From: Spirochaetota bacterium
Lineage (GTDB): Bacteria > Spirochaetota > UBA12135 > COTS27
Direction of reading: 5' to 3'
NCBI GenBank assembly: GCA_013426755.1
Contig: AP019861.1
Location: 889,638-953,637, forward strand
DNA: 64,000 nt
Position numbers and translations under genes: made by a program. Shown in pieces: positions 1-8,778 of the stretch. Each line of letters begins with the position of its first letter. Position 1 is the stretch's first letter. Under the pieces are notes generated by a model. That model did not search any database. It worked only from the letters and a program-made list of their open reading frames with translations, and was not told the origin of the DNA.

Positions 1-911
1 AATGTACTCCAGGGAGCGATGATAACAGGGTGGGGTACCTGATGTTCGGTTAGGAATTTTTCAATGTTTTTTTGTGCTTGGGCATCTAGTGAGATTGTGA
101 GAAGTGGAGAACTGATCGATAGAGGCGCTGGGCATGGGGTGGTTTTTAAAGATTTCTGAGTGGTGGCATCAGTAAAATTTTTAAATGATTGTGATTGTGG
201 ATGAGATTGTGAGTGAGACTGTGGGTGGGATTGTACGTGATGACGATACGCTGTGTCATGGGAGGTGTGGAGGTAATTATTTTTAGGAAGTACAGTGGGA
301 GTAGTGCGTTGGTGCTCTGACGTACTTAAAAGAGTTGGCGAGCTATGGTGTGGAGGGGGTTGTGCTTTATGGGTGTCTTTACGTTTTATCACGTCATTAT
401 GAATCTTGTCATGGATCTTAGGGGGGGTCAATGTAAGCGGTGTGAGTAGGTCTAGATTTTTATCGATAATGTTTTCATGATAGGTGCGTACTTTAACGTG
501 ATAAAACAGGTGACTGAGTTCACGACTATTCGTAGCGTCAAACCCAATGCGCAGGCGACTTTTCATTAAAAAAGCAATAAGGGCAGACTTCAATAATCCC
601 TGTGGGTCTAAAATAACGTCGTAATGGTCTGTACGGAGCGTTTTCCATAAAGTTCGATCGCAGAGAGTTTTTAAAAATTTCCATCCTGTCTGCAAGTTGA
701 AGCGTCTCGGAAGGGGAATAGCAATAATCTTATCGACCTCGTTAAAATGTTCCACCACAGAATAAAATCTCTCTTCGACGATCCACGTGATCTCAGTCTG
801 TTCTCGCTGCGCGGCATGAAAGTTTTTAATACTGCGTATTAGGGGACTGGTATGAAGAATGTCGCCCATCGATGACAGTCTTACGATCGCGTATTTGATG
901 ATAGGTTGCAT
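1..911 (-). CDS. waaC: ADP-heptose:LPS heptosyltransferase (GT9 family), 3' end beyond window
   Basis: This reading frame stays open from an ATG at 911-909 to the window edge, so the C-terminus is missing. The N-terminus reads IVRLSSMGDILHTSPLIRSI, the hallmark opening of heptosyltransferase I (WaaC) and other GT9 enzymes, which add heptose to the LPS inner core at the cytoplasmic face of the inner membrane. A later DPQGLLKSAL segment also fits GT9. Roughly residues 155-250 form a low-complexity insertion rich in His, Ser, Gln and Pro (SHPQSHSQSHPQSQS) that normal GT9 proteins lack; GT9-like sequence seems to resume after it (VIIAPWS). It starts 5 bp after the stop of the upstream secreted-protein gene, so the two are probably co-transcribed. 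The family is clear; the exact acceptor is inferred. Confidence 0.75.
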   Translation of the reverse strand, partial: MQPIIKYAIVRLSSMGDILHTSPLIRSIKNFHAAQREQTEITWIVEERFYSVVEHFNEVDKIIAIPLPRRFNLQTGWKFLKTLCDRTLWKTLRTDHYDVILDPQGLLKSALIAFLMKSRLRIGFDATNSRELSHLFYHVKVRTYHENIIDKNLDLLTPLTLTPPKIHDKIHNDVIKRKDTHKAQPPPHHSSPTLLSTSEHQRTTPTVLPKNNYLHTSHDTAYRHHVQSHPQSHSQSHPQSQSFKNFTDATTQKSLKTTPCPAPLSISSPLLTISLDAQAQKNIEKFLTEHQVPHPVIIAPWST

Positions 912-916
912 TTTTA

Positions 917-2326
917 TTATTTGCTCTTGATAAGTGAAGACGGGGGGAGGGTACTATTTTTCTCTAGTACGAGGCTTTGCGTTGGGCTTTTATTTCCGAA
1001 TGCGTCTTCACTGTAATAGTAGAGCAATGTACTTTTTTGAAAAGTGAGTGGCTTCTTAGTAGAGTCGGTTATTTTTGTGAATTGAATTTTCTCGGGGAGG
1101 GGTGGTGGTTTCTTAGGTGATTGTGTTGTAGTAGTGGATGAGGGAGCTAGGCTTGGATTAGGGGCTACGAAGGGCAATTGGAATTGGGCTATGAAGAATT
1201 GCACTGTTTTAGCATGATTGTCTGTGACGGTTGCGTATAGGTCTAGGCTATCTATGAAGGCTTTGTGATGATCTGTAATACGGGTAGGGTTTGGCTGATA
1301 CTTAGGTTCATGACCGTATAGCGTGATAGCGGGTGGTTCTTTATCAATGATAACGATCGCTACGAGTTCTGTTCGATTGCCTAGCACGTCTTGTAAGGTG
1401 ATGTGAAGATGATTGGTTGGGTTAGGTAGAGGAATGGATTTTATGCCTAGGTTTGTGGAGGGAGTGAAATGGGCTGGTGTTTGATTGGAAGCAGAATTTG
1501 CTTTGGGTACTTGAGTGGGTGGAGCGAAGTTATTTTTTAGGTCAATGTGATTGGGATTGAAATGATACGTATAGACTGTGGGTTTTGTCTTATTTGGCAG
1601 CTGTTTTTTGGAGCGGGGATTTACGGCGGCACTCAGTGTGACGGTACTGCTATGAAGAGGAGTGATTTTGGGATGGAAATGAACTTTAAAGGGCTCGTCG
1701 GGTGGAAAGATATACGCAGTGCTACCACGTGAATTATTTTTACTAGACTTGGCTGTATTATTAATTTTATAGGCTGTTTTACTGAGGTTTGTAATGAGAC
1801 TACGGCTTGGCAGAATGGGAATGATTGCACCGCCTTGTTTAGAAACAATCACGTTAATGGCTGTGAAAGTTTTTTTTGCGTTGGGTGGTGATTTTGCTGA
1901 GTTAGGAGCGGGTTTTTTTTGTAATAGGAATGTTTTAGCACTATCTTTGATAAAGACATAAAAAGTTCCTGTGTACGACCTTTTTCTGTGATTGAGTTGT
2001 GTTCCTGCGGCTAGTTTTTCGAGATCAATTTCTATTAATGTATGTCCTCTGGTAAAGATTTGGATACGGGTTTCGATTGTTTGTGTAAAAATGGCTTTTG
2101 TTCGTTTATTGTAGAGTGAAGTAGGAATAACGACAGTTTCTGGCTGATTTCTACCATTTTCAATGAACGTATTTGTGAATGTTATAAAAGAGGATTGGCT
2201 TGAATCTTTGGGGGCGGTGGGGGAGACTGTTTGGCTAGGTGATGGTTGGGGTTGCGTCGTAGCGGTGTTTTGTGAAGCAATGAACATTAAAACAATGAGG
2301 ATGATTGTCGTAGAACTGAGTTTCAT
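917..2326 (-). CDS. Secreted protein of unknown function with Ig-like C-terminal region
   Basis: The function is not recognised. The protein has 469 residues. It begins MKLSSTTIILIVLMFIAS, a typical signal peptide with no lipobox cysteine, so export to the periplasm or outer membrane is likely. The mature part is very rich in Thr, Pro, Ser, Asn and Lys. The C-terminal half contains phrases typical of bacterial Ig-like or beta-sandwich folds (VLGNRTELVAIVIIDKEPPAITLYG and YYYSEDAFGNKSPTQSLVLE, i.e. 'D-x-x-G-N-x-S' strands). Such domains are common in spirochaetal surface proteins, but I cannot assign a named family. It lies 5 bp upstream of the heptosyltransferase and downstream of plsC on the same strand, an envelope-related context. 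The start is supported by the signal peptide. Confidence 0.7.
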   Translation of the reverse strand: MKLSSTTIILIVLMFIASQNTATTQPQPSPSQTVSPTAPKDSSQSSFITFTNTFIENGRNQPETVVIPTSLYNKRTKAIFTQTIETRIQIFTRGHTLIEIDLEKLAAGTQLNHRKRSYTGTFYVFIKDSAKTFLLQKKPAPNSAKSPPNAKKTFTAINVIVSKQGGAIIPILPSRSLITNLSKTAYKINNTAKSSKNNSRGSTAYIFPPDEPFKVHFHPKITPLHSSTVTLSAAVNPRSKKQLPNKTKPTVYTYHFNPNHIDLKNNFAPPTQVPKANSASNQTPAHFTPSTNLGIKSIPLPNPTNHLHITLQDVLGNRTELVAIVIIDKEPPAITLYGHEPKYQPNPTRITDHHKAFIDSLDLYATVTDNHAKTVQFFIAQFQLPFVAPNPSLAPSSTTTTQSPKKPPPLPEKIQFTKITDSTKKPLTFQKSTLLYYYSEDAFGNKSPTQSLVLEKNSTLPPSSLIKSK

Positions 2327-2428
2327 TATAGAAATATCTAGTAAAGTTGAGTGGTTGTTCGTGAGATTTAAGGGTTTTTATTATGGGATGCTTTTATGAT
2401 ATGAAAGGTAGTATTTTAAGACATCGGT

Positions 2429-3235
2429 TCATGAATGTGAAGTGTGCAGGTCTCGTACAATGTTTTCAATACGCTTCATGAGCCCTTGTTTAGCATTTCC
2501 TGTGAGCATGTGGGGTTTAATGGTGAGGGGGTTACCAAAGATGAGTTTAACATGAGCGGGATAAATTCGCAAACTTCCCTTTTTTTGAATTTGCCTTGTA
2601 TTGACAATAGCTGTTGGAATGATCTTTATAGCACTTAGCTTTATAGTAGCATGGTGAGGAGATAATGAAGTTAAATGCTTAGAATCGGAATCGGCTAGGG
2701 TTTGCTGGTGTGGGACAAGGATTCTTAACGGACCTGTTTTAAAAGTCCCAATCGTTCCAGCTAGACTGCGTGTCCCTTCAGGAAAGATAATAAGAGACAA
2801 ATTCCCCGTTAAAATAGCCTCTTGTGCTCGAGCGATATCTATGAGGGCCTGGCGTCTATTCTTACGATCAATGGAAAAATGCCCCATATCTTTCATTGCA
2901 CGACCAAAAATTGGAATTTTAAAATACAAAGGTTTAGACATGAATACCACAGGCGGTTTAGCATATGCCATCAATGTAAAAATATCGAAACTGGATTGAT
3001 GATTGGCAAAAAAAACATAATTGACTCCTTGTTTTAGCGAGGTTTTGTGAATAACGGTAACGTTAGAACCACTTGCTGCGACCATTCGTGCTGCCCATCT
3101 TTTTTCTATTTGATGAAGATGTTCTCTGCGGACGTGTTTATCTTTTTTTGTCATTCTGATCCAGAGAATTATCAGTGATCCGACTAGTACATACCCGATC
3201 AAATACGTATGCCAATAAAGACTTCTTAAATTCAT
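2429..3235 (-). CDS. plsC: 1-acyl-sn-glycerol-3-phosphate acyltransferase
   Basis: This enzyme acylates lysophosphatidic acid to phosphatidic acid at the inner membrane, the second acylation step of phospholipid synthesis. The 268-residue protein has an N-terminal membrane segment at about residues 8-27. It carries the catalytic HX4D motif (NHQSSFD, H79 to D84), an FMSK segment near residue 98 and the glycerol-phosphate binding motif FPEGTRS at 151-157. Length and motif order match the LPLAT/PlsC family. The gene precedes the secreted-protein and heptosyltransferase genes on the same strand, with about 100 bp between stop and next start. Acyl-chain specificity cannot be read from the sequence. 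Confidence 0.92.
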   Translation of the reverse strand: MNLRSLYWHTYLIGYVLVGSLIILWIRMTKKDKHVRREHLHQIEKRWAARMVAASGSNVTVIHKTSLKQGVNYVFFANHQSSFDIFTLMAYAKPPVVFMSKPLYFKIPIFGRAMKDMGHFSIDRKNRRQALIDIARAQEAILTGNLSLIIFPEGTRSLAGTIGTFKTGPLRILVPHQQTLADSDSKHLTSLSPHHATIKLSAIKIIPTAIVNTRQIQKKGSLRIYPAHVKLIFGNPLTIKPHMLTGNAKQGLMKRIENIVRDLHTSHS

Positions 3236-3358
3236 CAGTAAAATGACTCTCAGCGCTGTAAATCCATTTTCACGTAGTTAATTTATGAAAGATGATTAAC
3301 AATGGTGTTTATTTATCAATGTTAACAATGGTATTTACTTATCAATGGTAGTTATCTG

Positions 3359-4174
3359 TCAAGGGTAGTGATAAACATTGGTTTCTGTAAAAATGTGGTG
3401 TAAGGGTTTATCGTGAGGAGTATGTGGGAGTGATTGGGGGTGTTTTTGAAATTCGAAGCAAACGCCAATTAGCTTGAGTTTAGATTTAGATTGCGGTTTA
3501 GAAATTGGTCTAGAAATTGGGTTAGAAATGGGTTGTGAAGTTGGTTGTGAAGTTGGTTGTGAAGTTGGTTGTGAAGTTAGTTTAAGGGTTGGTTTACTAG
3601 AAGGTCTGTTAGGAGAGCTATTTTTTAAGATAGTATCAATGAAATGATCGTAATATCCGCCGCCGTATCCCAATCTGTGTCCATTTTTATCGAAAAGTAG
3701 GCCTGGGATAATGAGAATATCAATTTCTTCTGGTTTGAGGATTTTTCCTGTGTGTACTTCCATAATACCGTATTTAGCGGGGTGGAGTTGATCGGTGAGC
3801 TGATGTTCTTTAGCTAGAGCAATAGGAATCATCTTGTTAACTGTATTTTTATGGGGGGCTGTATTATTAGAATTTGACGGTGAAGGCGTTTTTGAAGTAG
3901 GTGATGATGGCAAGGTACGTGGGAGGGCGAGTGTGATATTGGGATTGCTGTGAAGTTTTTCTAGCAAGGAACGAATGTCGGCTTCATCATGTAGTGGATA
4001 ATAGCCCATAATTGTCTGTTTAGCTTGGGTGTGTGAGAGAAATTGATAAACTTTGGAGCTAATTTTGAGTGAGAATTGTTCGTGTTTTAGCTTGTGGTGC
4101 GTATAAAAATGCTTGCGTTTTTTACGTGCTTCTAAACGCAATATTCGTTTAAGTTCGTAAAGATCAGCAGTCAA
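3359..4174 (-). CDS. fau: 5-formyltetrahydrofolate cyclo-ligase
   Basis: The enzyme converts 5-formyl-THF to 5,10-methenyl-THF with ATP, returning a storage folate to one-carbon metabolism. Visible signatures are an N-terminal Arg/Lys-rich helix (LRLEARKKRKHF), YYPLHDEADIRSLL, and the C-terminal core IIPGLLFDKNGHRLGYGGGYYD. The protein is 271 residues; the family is normally about 180-200. The excess comes from two low-complexity insertions: a Ser/Pro/Thr/Asn stretch near residue 95 and perfect SQPT repeats (SQPTSQPTSQPTSQP) near residues 205-220, just after the GYGGGYYD core. The start is a TTG at 4174, chosen because conserved sequence begins immediately after it. That TTG lies within a 31-bp tandem repeat that duplicates the first codons upstream. 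Confidence 0.88.
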   Translation of the reverse strand: MTADLYELKRILRLEARKKRKHFYTHHKLKHEQFSLKISSKVYQFLSHTQAKQTIMGYYPLHDEADIRSLLEKLHSNPNITLALPRTLPSSPTSKTPSPSNSNNTAPHKNTVNKMIPIALAKEHQLTDQLHPAKYGIMEVHTGKILKPEEIDILIIPGLLFDKNGHRLGYGGGYYDHFIDTILKNSSPNRPSSKPTLKLTSQPTSQPTSQPTSQPISNPISRPISKPQSKSKLKLIGVCFEFQKHPQSLPHTPHDKPLHHIFTETNVYHYP

Positions 4175-4235
4175 TTTGGTTGAGTTTGTGAAGATCAGCA
4201 GTCAATTTGGTTAAGTTCGTAAAGATCAGCAGTCT
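4155..4235. repeat. 31-bp direct repeat carrying copies of the fau start region
   Basis: The phrase AAGATCAGCAGTC recurs at about 4160, 4191 and 4222, with AATTTGGTT between the copies, giving a 31-bp period. On the minus strand each copy contains TTGACTGCTGATCTT or a near copy, the first codons of the folate cyclo-ligase. Because 31 is not a multiple of 3, only the innermost copy is in frame with the gene. The upstream copies are therefore duplicated, out-of-frame gene starts. Confidence 0.85.
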
Positions 4236-4384
4236 AAACTAGAATGTCATTAAAATAGGTTTTGGGTCAGACGAAATAAGTAGCCTTAATTTAATGGGTG
4301 TAGTGTTATTTATAAAATAGCTTATTTGGGTATTTTTTAGGGATTTATACGGATTGCATTACAGTTTGTATTGAAATAAGATAT

Positions 4385-4475
4385 TTGTGCAGACTGTATT
4401 ATGCAGCATGTATTGAATAAGGTATTTATGCAGACTGTATTATGCAGCATGTATTGAATAAGGATTCATGCGGGT
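4385..4475. repeat. 41-bp direct repeat, two copies
   Basis: CAGACTGTATTATGCAGCATGTATTGAATAAGG occurs at 4390 and again at 4431, a 41-bp period. Partial, diverged echoes lie on both sides (for example GGATTGCATTACAGTTTGTATTGAAATAAG before 4380). It fills the space between fau and the alpha/beta hydrolase. I see no gene in this stretch. Confidence 0.8.
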
Positions 4476-4501
4476 TGTACTACGGATTGTAATTGAAAAA
4501 A

Positions 4502-5551
4502 CTATAAAAATGATCTATTTTCTATGAAAGCATGGCTTGTTTGGGCGAATTTCTCGGGTTGTTCGTAATGAAGCCAATGTCCTGTATTGGGAAGTGTTTT
4601 TAGAATGTATGCAGGAAAGTACATTGGGAGAGTTTTTTGTGCTTGTGCATCTAAATAAGGACTGGTTTCGCCGCGCATAAAGAGAACTGGCAAGTTTTTT
4701 ATATAGGAACTAAGCGGTTTTTTCGGAGGAGGAACTGCTTTGATAATTTCTGACCTTTTTTTATAGAGAATAGGAAAATTGCATTGCCAGTATAGCTGTG
4801 ATGATTGAGTGGGCATTTTTACAGGTTCAGTGGACGTCTGAGAAGTATGAGAGGTTTGAGAAGTCAGATCATTAGGTTCTCGAGAGTTAGCAAGATGAGT
4901 TTGAGAGGTGAGTTCTTGGGAGTTAGTAAAATGGGTGGATGGTTGAGACACTTGTTCTTGGGAGTTGCTGGTAAAAGAGGTTTTGTGACGAAGGTTTTTT
5001 AAGAAGAAATTTCTAAGCGTAGCATTGGGCATCGTCTGTGCTAAATGTTCATTGACGGCTGAGCGTGATGAAAAATCACTGAGTCTTAGCTTGCTTAGGC
5101 GGGCAATATGTTGTTCACTGTGTGCCTGGGCATATTTACAGGGAGCAATATCGCCTATAATAAGCTTTTTGATAGAAATACGCTCACGTGTTGCGATTGT
5201 CATAGCGATTTTTCCACCCATTGAATGTCCGATAAGGACTGTATCGTGTAGATTTTCTAATTTTATAATCGCTTCAATGTCTTCTGCCATCGCTTCATAG
5301 GAAGTATTGTCGTTGTGTGGAGAGTGTCCGTGGTTACGAATGTCGATGAGGTAGAAATGAACGTGTTTTTGTTTATAAAGCTCTCTAAAATACCCCAGAA
5401 TACCTATCATATTGGTATGAGATGCAAAGTATCCGTGTAGAAATAGTAAACTGAGCGGACGGCGTTTGTGGTTGGGCGTGGTTTTTTTGCTTGGAAATAG
5501 CTTTTCAGTCGCGTCGGTACTGAAAATTTTGTAATACAGCGTGAGTGCCAT
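4502..5551 (-). CDS. Alpha/beta-hydrolase (YbfF-like esterase family)
   Basis: A cytoplasmic hydrolase of unknown substrate. The 349-residue protein shows the alpha/beta-hydrolase fold: LFLHGYFASHTNMIGILGYF (oxyanion region), IDIRNHGHSPH, the nucleophile elbow GHSMGGKIAM, and a late histidine in PNTGHWLHYEQPEKF. The 'RNHGxSP' plus 'GHSMGGK' combination is typical of YbfF-like esterases. About 60 residues in the middle (roughly 195-250) form a Ser/Thr/Gln-rich insertion (SQEQVSQPSTHF, LTSQTSHTSQTST) placed before the cap region, which makes the protein longer than the usual 255-280 residues. It stands apart from its neighbours (about 120 bp and 330 bp), so operon membership is uncertain. Confidence 0.82.
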   Translation of the reverse strand: MALTLYYKIFSTDATEKLFPSKKTTPNHKRRPLSLLFLHGYFASHTNMIGILGYFRELYKQKHVHFYLIDIRNHGHSPHNDNTSYEAMAEDIEAIIKLENLHDTVLIGHSMGGKIAMTIATRERISIKKLIIGDIAPCKYAQAHSEQHIARLSKLRLSDFSSRSAVNEHLAQTMPNATLRNFFLKNLRHKTSFTSNSQEQVSQPSTHFTNSQELTSQTHLANSREPNDLTSQTSHTSQTSTEPVKMPTQSSQLYWQCNFPILYKKRSEIIKAVPPPKKPLSSYIKNLPVLFMRGETSPYLDAQAQKTLPMYFPAYILKTLPNTGHWLHYEQPEKFAQTSHAFIENRSFL

Positions 5552-5673
5552 TGAAGGTTTTATAAAATTTCATCTACATGAAGGAGGAATGAAGGGAAGT
5601 ATTTATTAAGTAGAGCCTAATTTCTTTGAATAATGCCGATTTTATGTGTTAGGAGGAAGTATTCAAGTAGAAT

Positions 5674-7452
5674 TTAATTTTTTAAATAGGCAGATTTTAT
5701 GAGTTGTTGGGTATAAGGATCGGTACTGTTGTTAAAAATGTGGTCATTGGTTCCATAAGTGGTAACACTACCCTTCTTCATCACTAAAATGTGGTCAGAA
5801 AGGGCACGAATAACACGGAGATCGTGTGAAATAAATAAATAAGCAATATTTGTTTTTTCTTGTATGGCGAGTAATTTGTCTATCATTTTAATCTGCAGCG
5901 ATACATCGAGCGAAGAGGTCGGTTCATCTAGAACGAGTAGCTTCGGTTCCAAAATAAGCGCCCGAGCAATTGCAATGCGCTGCCGCTCCCCTCCTGAAAA
6001 TTCATGCGGATATCTGTTTTTCATAGTTTCACTGAGACCTACTTGTTGCATAATAGCATGAACACGGTCTAACAATAGAGATTGAGTGATATTGGGCTCA
6101 TGAAACTTGACTCCTTCACTGATAATGTCAACGGTAGTTAGACGCGGTGATAACGACGAATAAGGGTCTTGGAAGACAACCTGCATTTTTTTTCTAAATG
6201 GACGCAAGGCTGAGCCTGTTTGGGTATGAATCGGGCTATTTTCTAGAAAAATCTCGCCTTCTGAGTCAATAAGTCTTAAAATCGCTAGAGCAAGCGAAGT
6301 TTTTCCCGAACCAGATTCTCCTATGATGCCTACCGTTTTTCCATGCTGCAATTCAAAGTTAATATCCCGGACAGCAGTAAAATGTGCCACCGTTCGTCTC
6401 AGAAATTGTGATTTTATCGGATAGTTCACCTGAAGCGCATTTACTTTTAGAACAGAAGTCGTACGTTGATCTGTATTACCATTGTGCGGGTGGGTATTGT
6501 GAAGATGATGGTTATTTGTAGTGGATGTCCTTGCAAGCGGATTGGGCGTGGCTTTGAAGAGTTCTTTGGTATAGGGATGGCTAGGTTTTTTTATGATTGA
6601 TTTTGCAGGTCCTTGTTCGACAATAAGACCGTTTTGCATAATTGCGATATCATCTGCAAATTGCCGTACGATGTTCAAATCGTGCGTGATGAACATATAG
6701 GTAAGATCAAGCGTTTTTTGTAAATTTTTAAGCAGTTTTAGAATTTCTGCCTGAACGGTGACGTCTAGAGCTGTTGTGGGTTCATCAGCAATGATGAGTC
6801 TACTTGTTCCTGCGATTGCCATTGCGATCATGACGCGTTGCCGTTGTCCGCCTGAGAGTTCATGTGGATAACGGAGCATGAAGGATTTCTGCGTAGGTAA
6901 TTTGACCTGCTCAAATAGATCTGCAATCGTGTCTGCACGCTTATGTTTATGCTCTATTGATGAATGAAGTCTGAGTTTTTCTTCTAGCTGTTCGTGAATG
7001 GTTTTAAGTGGATTGAGCGATGTCATGGGGTCTTGGAAGATATAGCTGATCTCCCCGCCACGAATACGTCTGAGCGTATTATTATTTAATTGCAGTAAAT
7101 TTTGATAGGAAACAGCATTGTTTTCTTGAGCATTGTTTTTTTGAGATTTCTGAGGTGGTGTAGACGGTTGGGGAGGTGAATTTTTATTTTGAGTGGAGCT
7201 ATTTTTATGAAAATGCCCTAATTGTTTTTGATAGAAGACAGAACCTGAGATCTGCGGCAGAATATGCGGCGATATTAGCCGCACCAAGGACAATGCTGTA
7301 AGCGATTTGCCAGACCCTGATTCGCCGACCAGAGCAAAGATCTTGTGTGGATAAATACTAAAATTCACCCCTTTGACAGCATTAATTGTCTTGCCAGCAG
7401 AACTGATGGCAATATTTAAATCTTTTACGTACAGTAAGGGTTGCAGTGCCAA
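5674..7452 (-). CDS. yejF: Peptide ABC transporter ATP-binding protein, two fused ATPase domains (YejF type)
   Basis: This is the ATPase of a YejABEF-type importer. The 592-residue protein is a tandem fusion of two ABC domains. The first has Walker A GESGSGKS (about residues 39-46), signature LSGGQRQR and Walker B LIIADEPTT. The second has Walker A GESGSGKTS (about residues 380-388), signature FSGGERQR and Walker B LLVLDEPTS. The C-terminal segments after each domain (DPYTQQL, HPYTKELF) are those of the oligopeptide/nickel family. About 35 low-complexity residues (Asn/Ser/Pro/Gln/Lys) are inserted after residue 80 in the first domain, and a His/Asn-rich linker joins the halves. It is the last gene of the yejABEF group. 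Confidence 0.92.
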   Translation of the reverse strand: MALQPLLYVKDLNIAISSAGKTINAVKGVNFSIYPHKIFALVGESGSGKSLTALSLVRLISPHILPQISGSVFYQKQLGHFHKNSSTQNKNSPPQPSTPPQKSQKNNAQENNAVSYQNLLQLNNNTLRRIRGGEISYIFQDPMTSLNPLKTIHEQLEEKLRLHSSIEHKHKRADTIADLFEQVKLPTQKSFMLRYPHELSGGQRQRVMIAMAIAGTSRLIIADEPTTALDVTVQAEILKLLKNLQKTLDLTYMFITHDLNIVRQFADDIAIMQNGLIVEQGPAKSIIKKPSHPYTKELFKATPNPLARTSTTNNHHLHNTHPHNGNTDQRTTSVLKVNALQVNYPIKSQFLRRTVAHFTAVRDINFELQHGKTVGIIGESGSGKTSLALAILRLIDSEGEIFLENSPIHTQTGSALRPFRKKMQVVFQDPYSSLSPRLTTVDIISEGVKFHEPNITQSLLLDRVHAIMQQVGLSETMKNRYPHEFSGGERQRIAIARALILEPKLLVLDEPTSSLDVSLQIKMIDKLLAIQEKTNIAYLFISHDLRVIRALSDHILVMKKGSVTTYGTNDHIFNNSTDPYTQQLIKSAYLKN

Positions 7453-7539
7453 TGAACTTCGGTGCCTAGTAGCAGGTTTGATTGTATTGCTTGGTAGCAG
7501 GTTTTGAGCGTAAAAATAGCGGTTTATGGGTAGGGTTAG

Positions 7540-8619
7540 TTATGATTTCACTACGGAAGAGGCGCTTGATTCTGTGGAAGAGTCGTCTGGTTTAGAGGAT
7601 TTAAATGTTTTTTGATAATCAAACGCGTCGCGAATGGCTTCTCCTGCAAACATTAGCAAAGATAACATAATAGCGAGGACGAAGAATCCCGTTAATCCTA
7701 GCCACGGTGCACTTAGATTGTTTTTCCCTTGATAAATCATCTCTCCTAGGGAAGGTGTCGGAGGGGGTAGCCCAAATCCTAGAAAATCTAAGGCAGCGAG
7801 GGTTGTGATCGCTGCTGCTAGGTTAAAAGGAAGAAATGTAATGGTTGCAATCATTGCATTTGGAAGAACGTGGCGGAACATAATCGTAATATGTGAAAGC
7901 CCCATTGCCTTAGCCGAGCGAACATAGTCTAGGTTTCTAATTCTTAAAAATTCTGCTCGCACAACACCCGTATACCCAATCCAAGAAAAAAGCGATAGTA
8001 GTAGCAAAAACCACGCAAAAGACGGTATAATCACGCTCGAGAGGATGATAAGCAGATAGAGAGTGGGTATGGATTCCCAGACTTCAATAAACCTCTGAAA
8101 AAAGAGGTCAATCCATCCTCCAAAGTATCCTTGAATGCCGCCTGCACTGACGCCAATGACCATTGAAATGATAGTTAAGGCAAGTCCAAATACCGTTGAG
8201 AGCCGAAACCCATACACAACCCGAGCGAAGACATCACGCGCCTGATCATCTGTTCCTAGCCAGTTTTGTTGACTTGGTGGTGACGGCGCTGGTGTGTTTA
8301 AATTGGTAATAATAGTATCGTAATAATAACGCACAGGGGGAAATAATATCCAGCCTGCTGAATTGATCTTCTCTTGAATATATGGGTCTAAGTAGTCCGT
8401 TTCGGTTTCAAAATCACCACCAAAAGTCTTCTCACTGTACTTTTTTATGATCGGATAGTAGAACTCTCCTTCATAAGAAACCAATAATGGTTGACTATTG
8501 ATCACAAGTTCCGCACACAGCGAACAGCCAAACAAAATACCAAAAATCCATAAGGAATAGTACCCACGTTTATTTTTCCTTAGATTAGCCAGTCTTCGTT
8601 GTGTGATAGCAGAAAGCAT
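7540..8619 (-). CDS. yejE: Peptide ABC transporter permease (YejE type)
   Basis: One of two inner-membrane channel subunits of the YejABEF importer. The 359-residue protein starts LRKNKRGYYSLWIFGILFG, the typical YejE opening, followed by a periplasmic loop with YEGEFYYP and NWLGTDDQARDVFARVVYGFRLS. The ABC-permease EAA-like loop is visible in SAKAMGLSHITIMFRHVLPNAM. About six hydrophobic segments follow. The C-terminus has a short Ser-rich tail. It sits 87 bp upstream of yejF and 160 bp downstream of yejB, all on the minus strand. Confidence 0.93.
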   Translation of the reverse strand: MLSAITQRRLANLRKNKRGYYSLWIFGILFGCSLCAELVINSQPLLVSYEGEFYYPIIKKYSEKTFGGDFETETDYLDPYIQEKINSAGWILFPPVRYYYDTIITNLNTPAPSPPSQQNWLGTDDQARDVFARVVYGFRLSTVFGLALTIISMVIGVSAGGIQGYFGGWIDLFFQRFIEVWESIPTLYLLIILSSVIIPSFAWFLLLLSLFSWIGYTGVVRAEFLRIRNLDYVRSAKAMGLSHITIMFRHVLPNAMIATITFLPFNLAAAITTLAALDFLGFGLPPPTPSLGEMIYQGKNNLSAPWLGLTGFFVLAIMLSLLMFAGEAIRDAFDYQKTFKSSKPDDSSTESSASSVVKS

Positions 8620-8778
8620 GATAGATTTCTTGTGATTGTCAAGTAAATTATTATTGCGTTATGGATAAGCGAATTATTACTTTGTGGTTGATGGGCGAAT
8701 TATTATGACGACTCATCAATGATGACCGTAGAAGTGATGGAGGCTGTACTGTTAATAAAAAGTAGTGCTGCAGTCATA

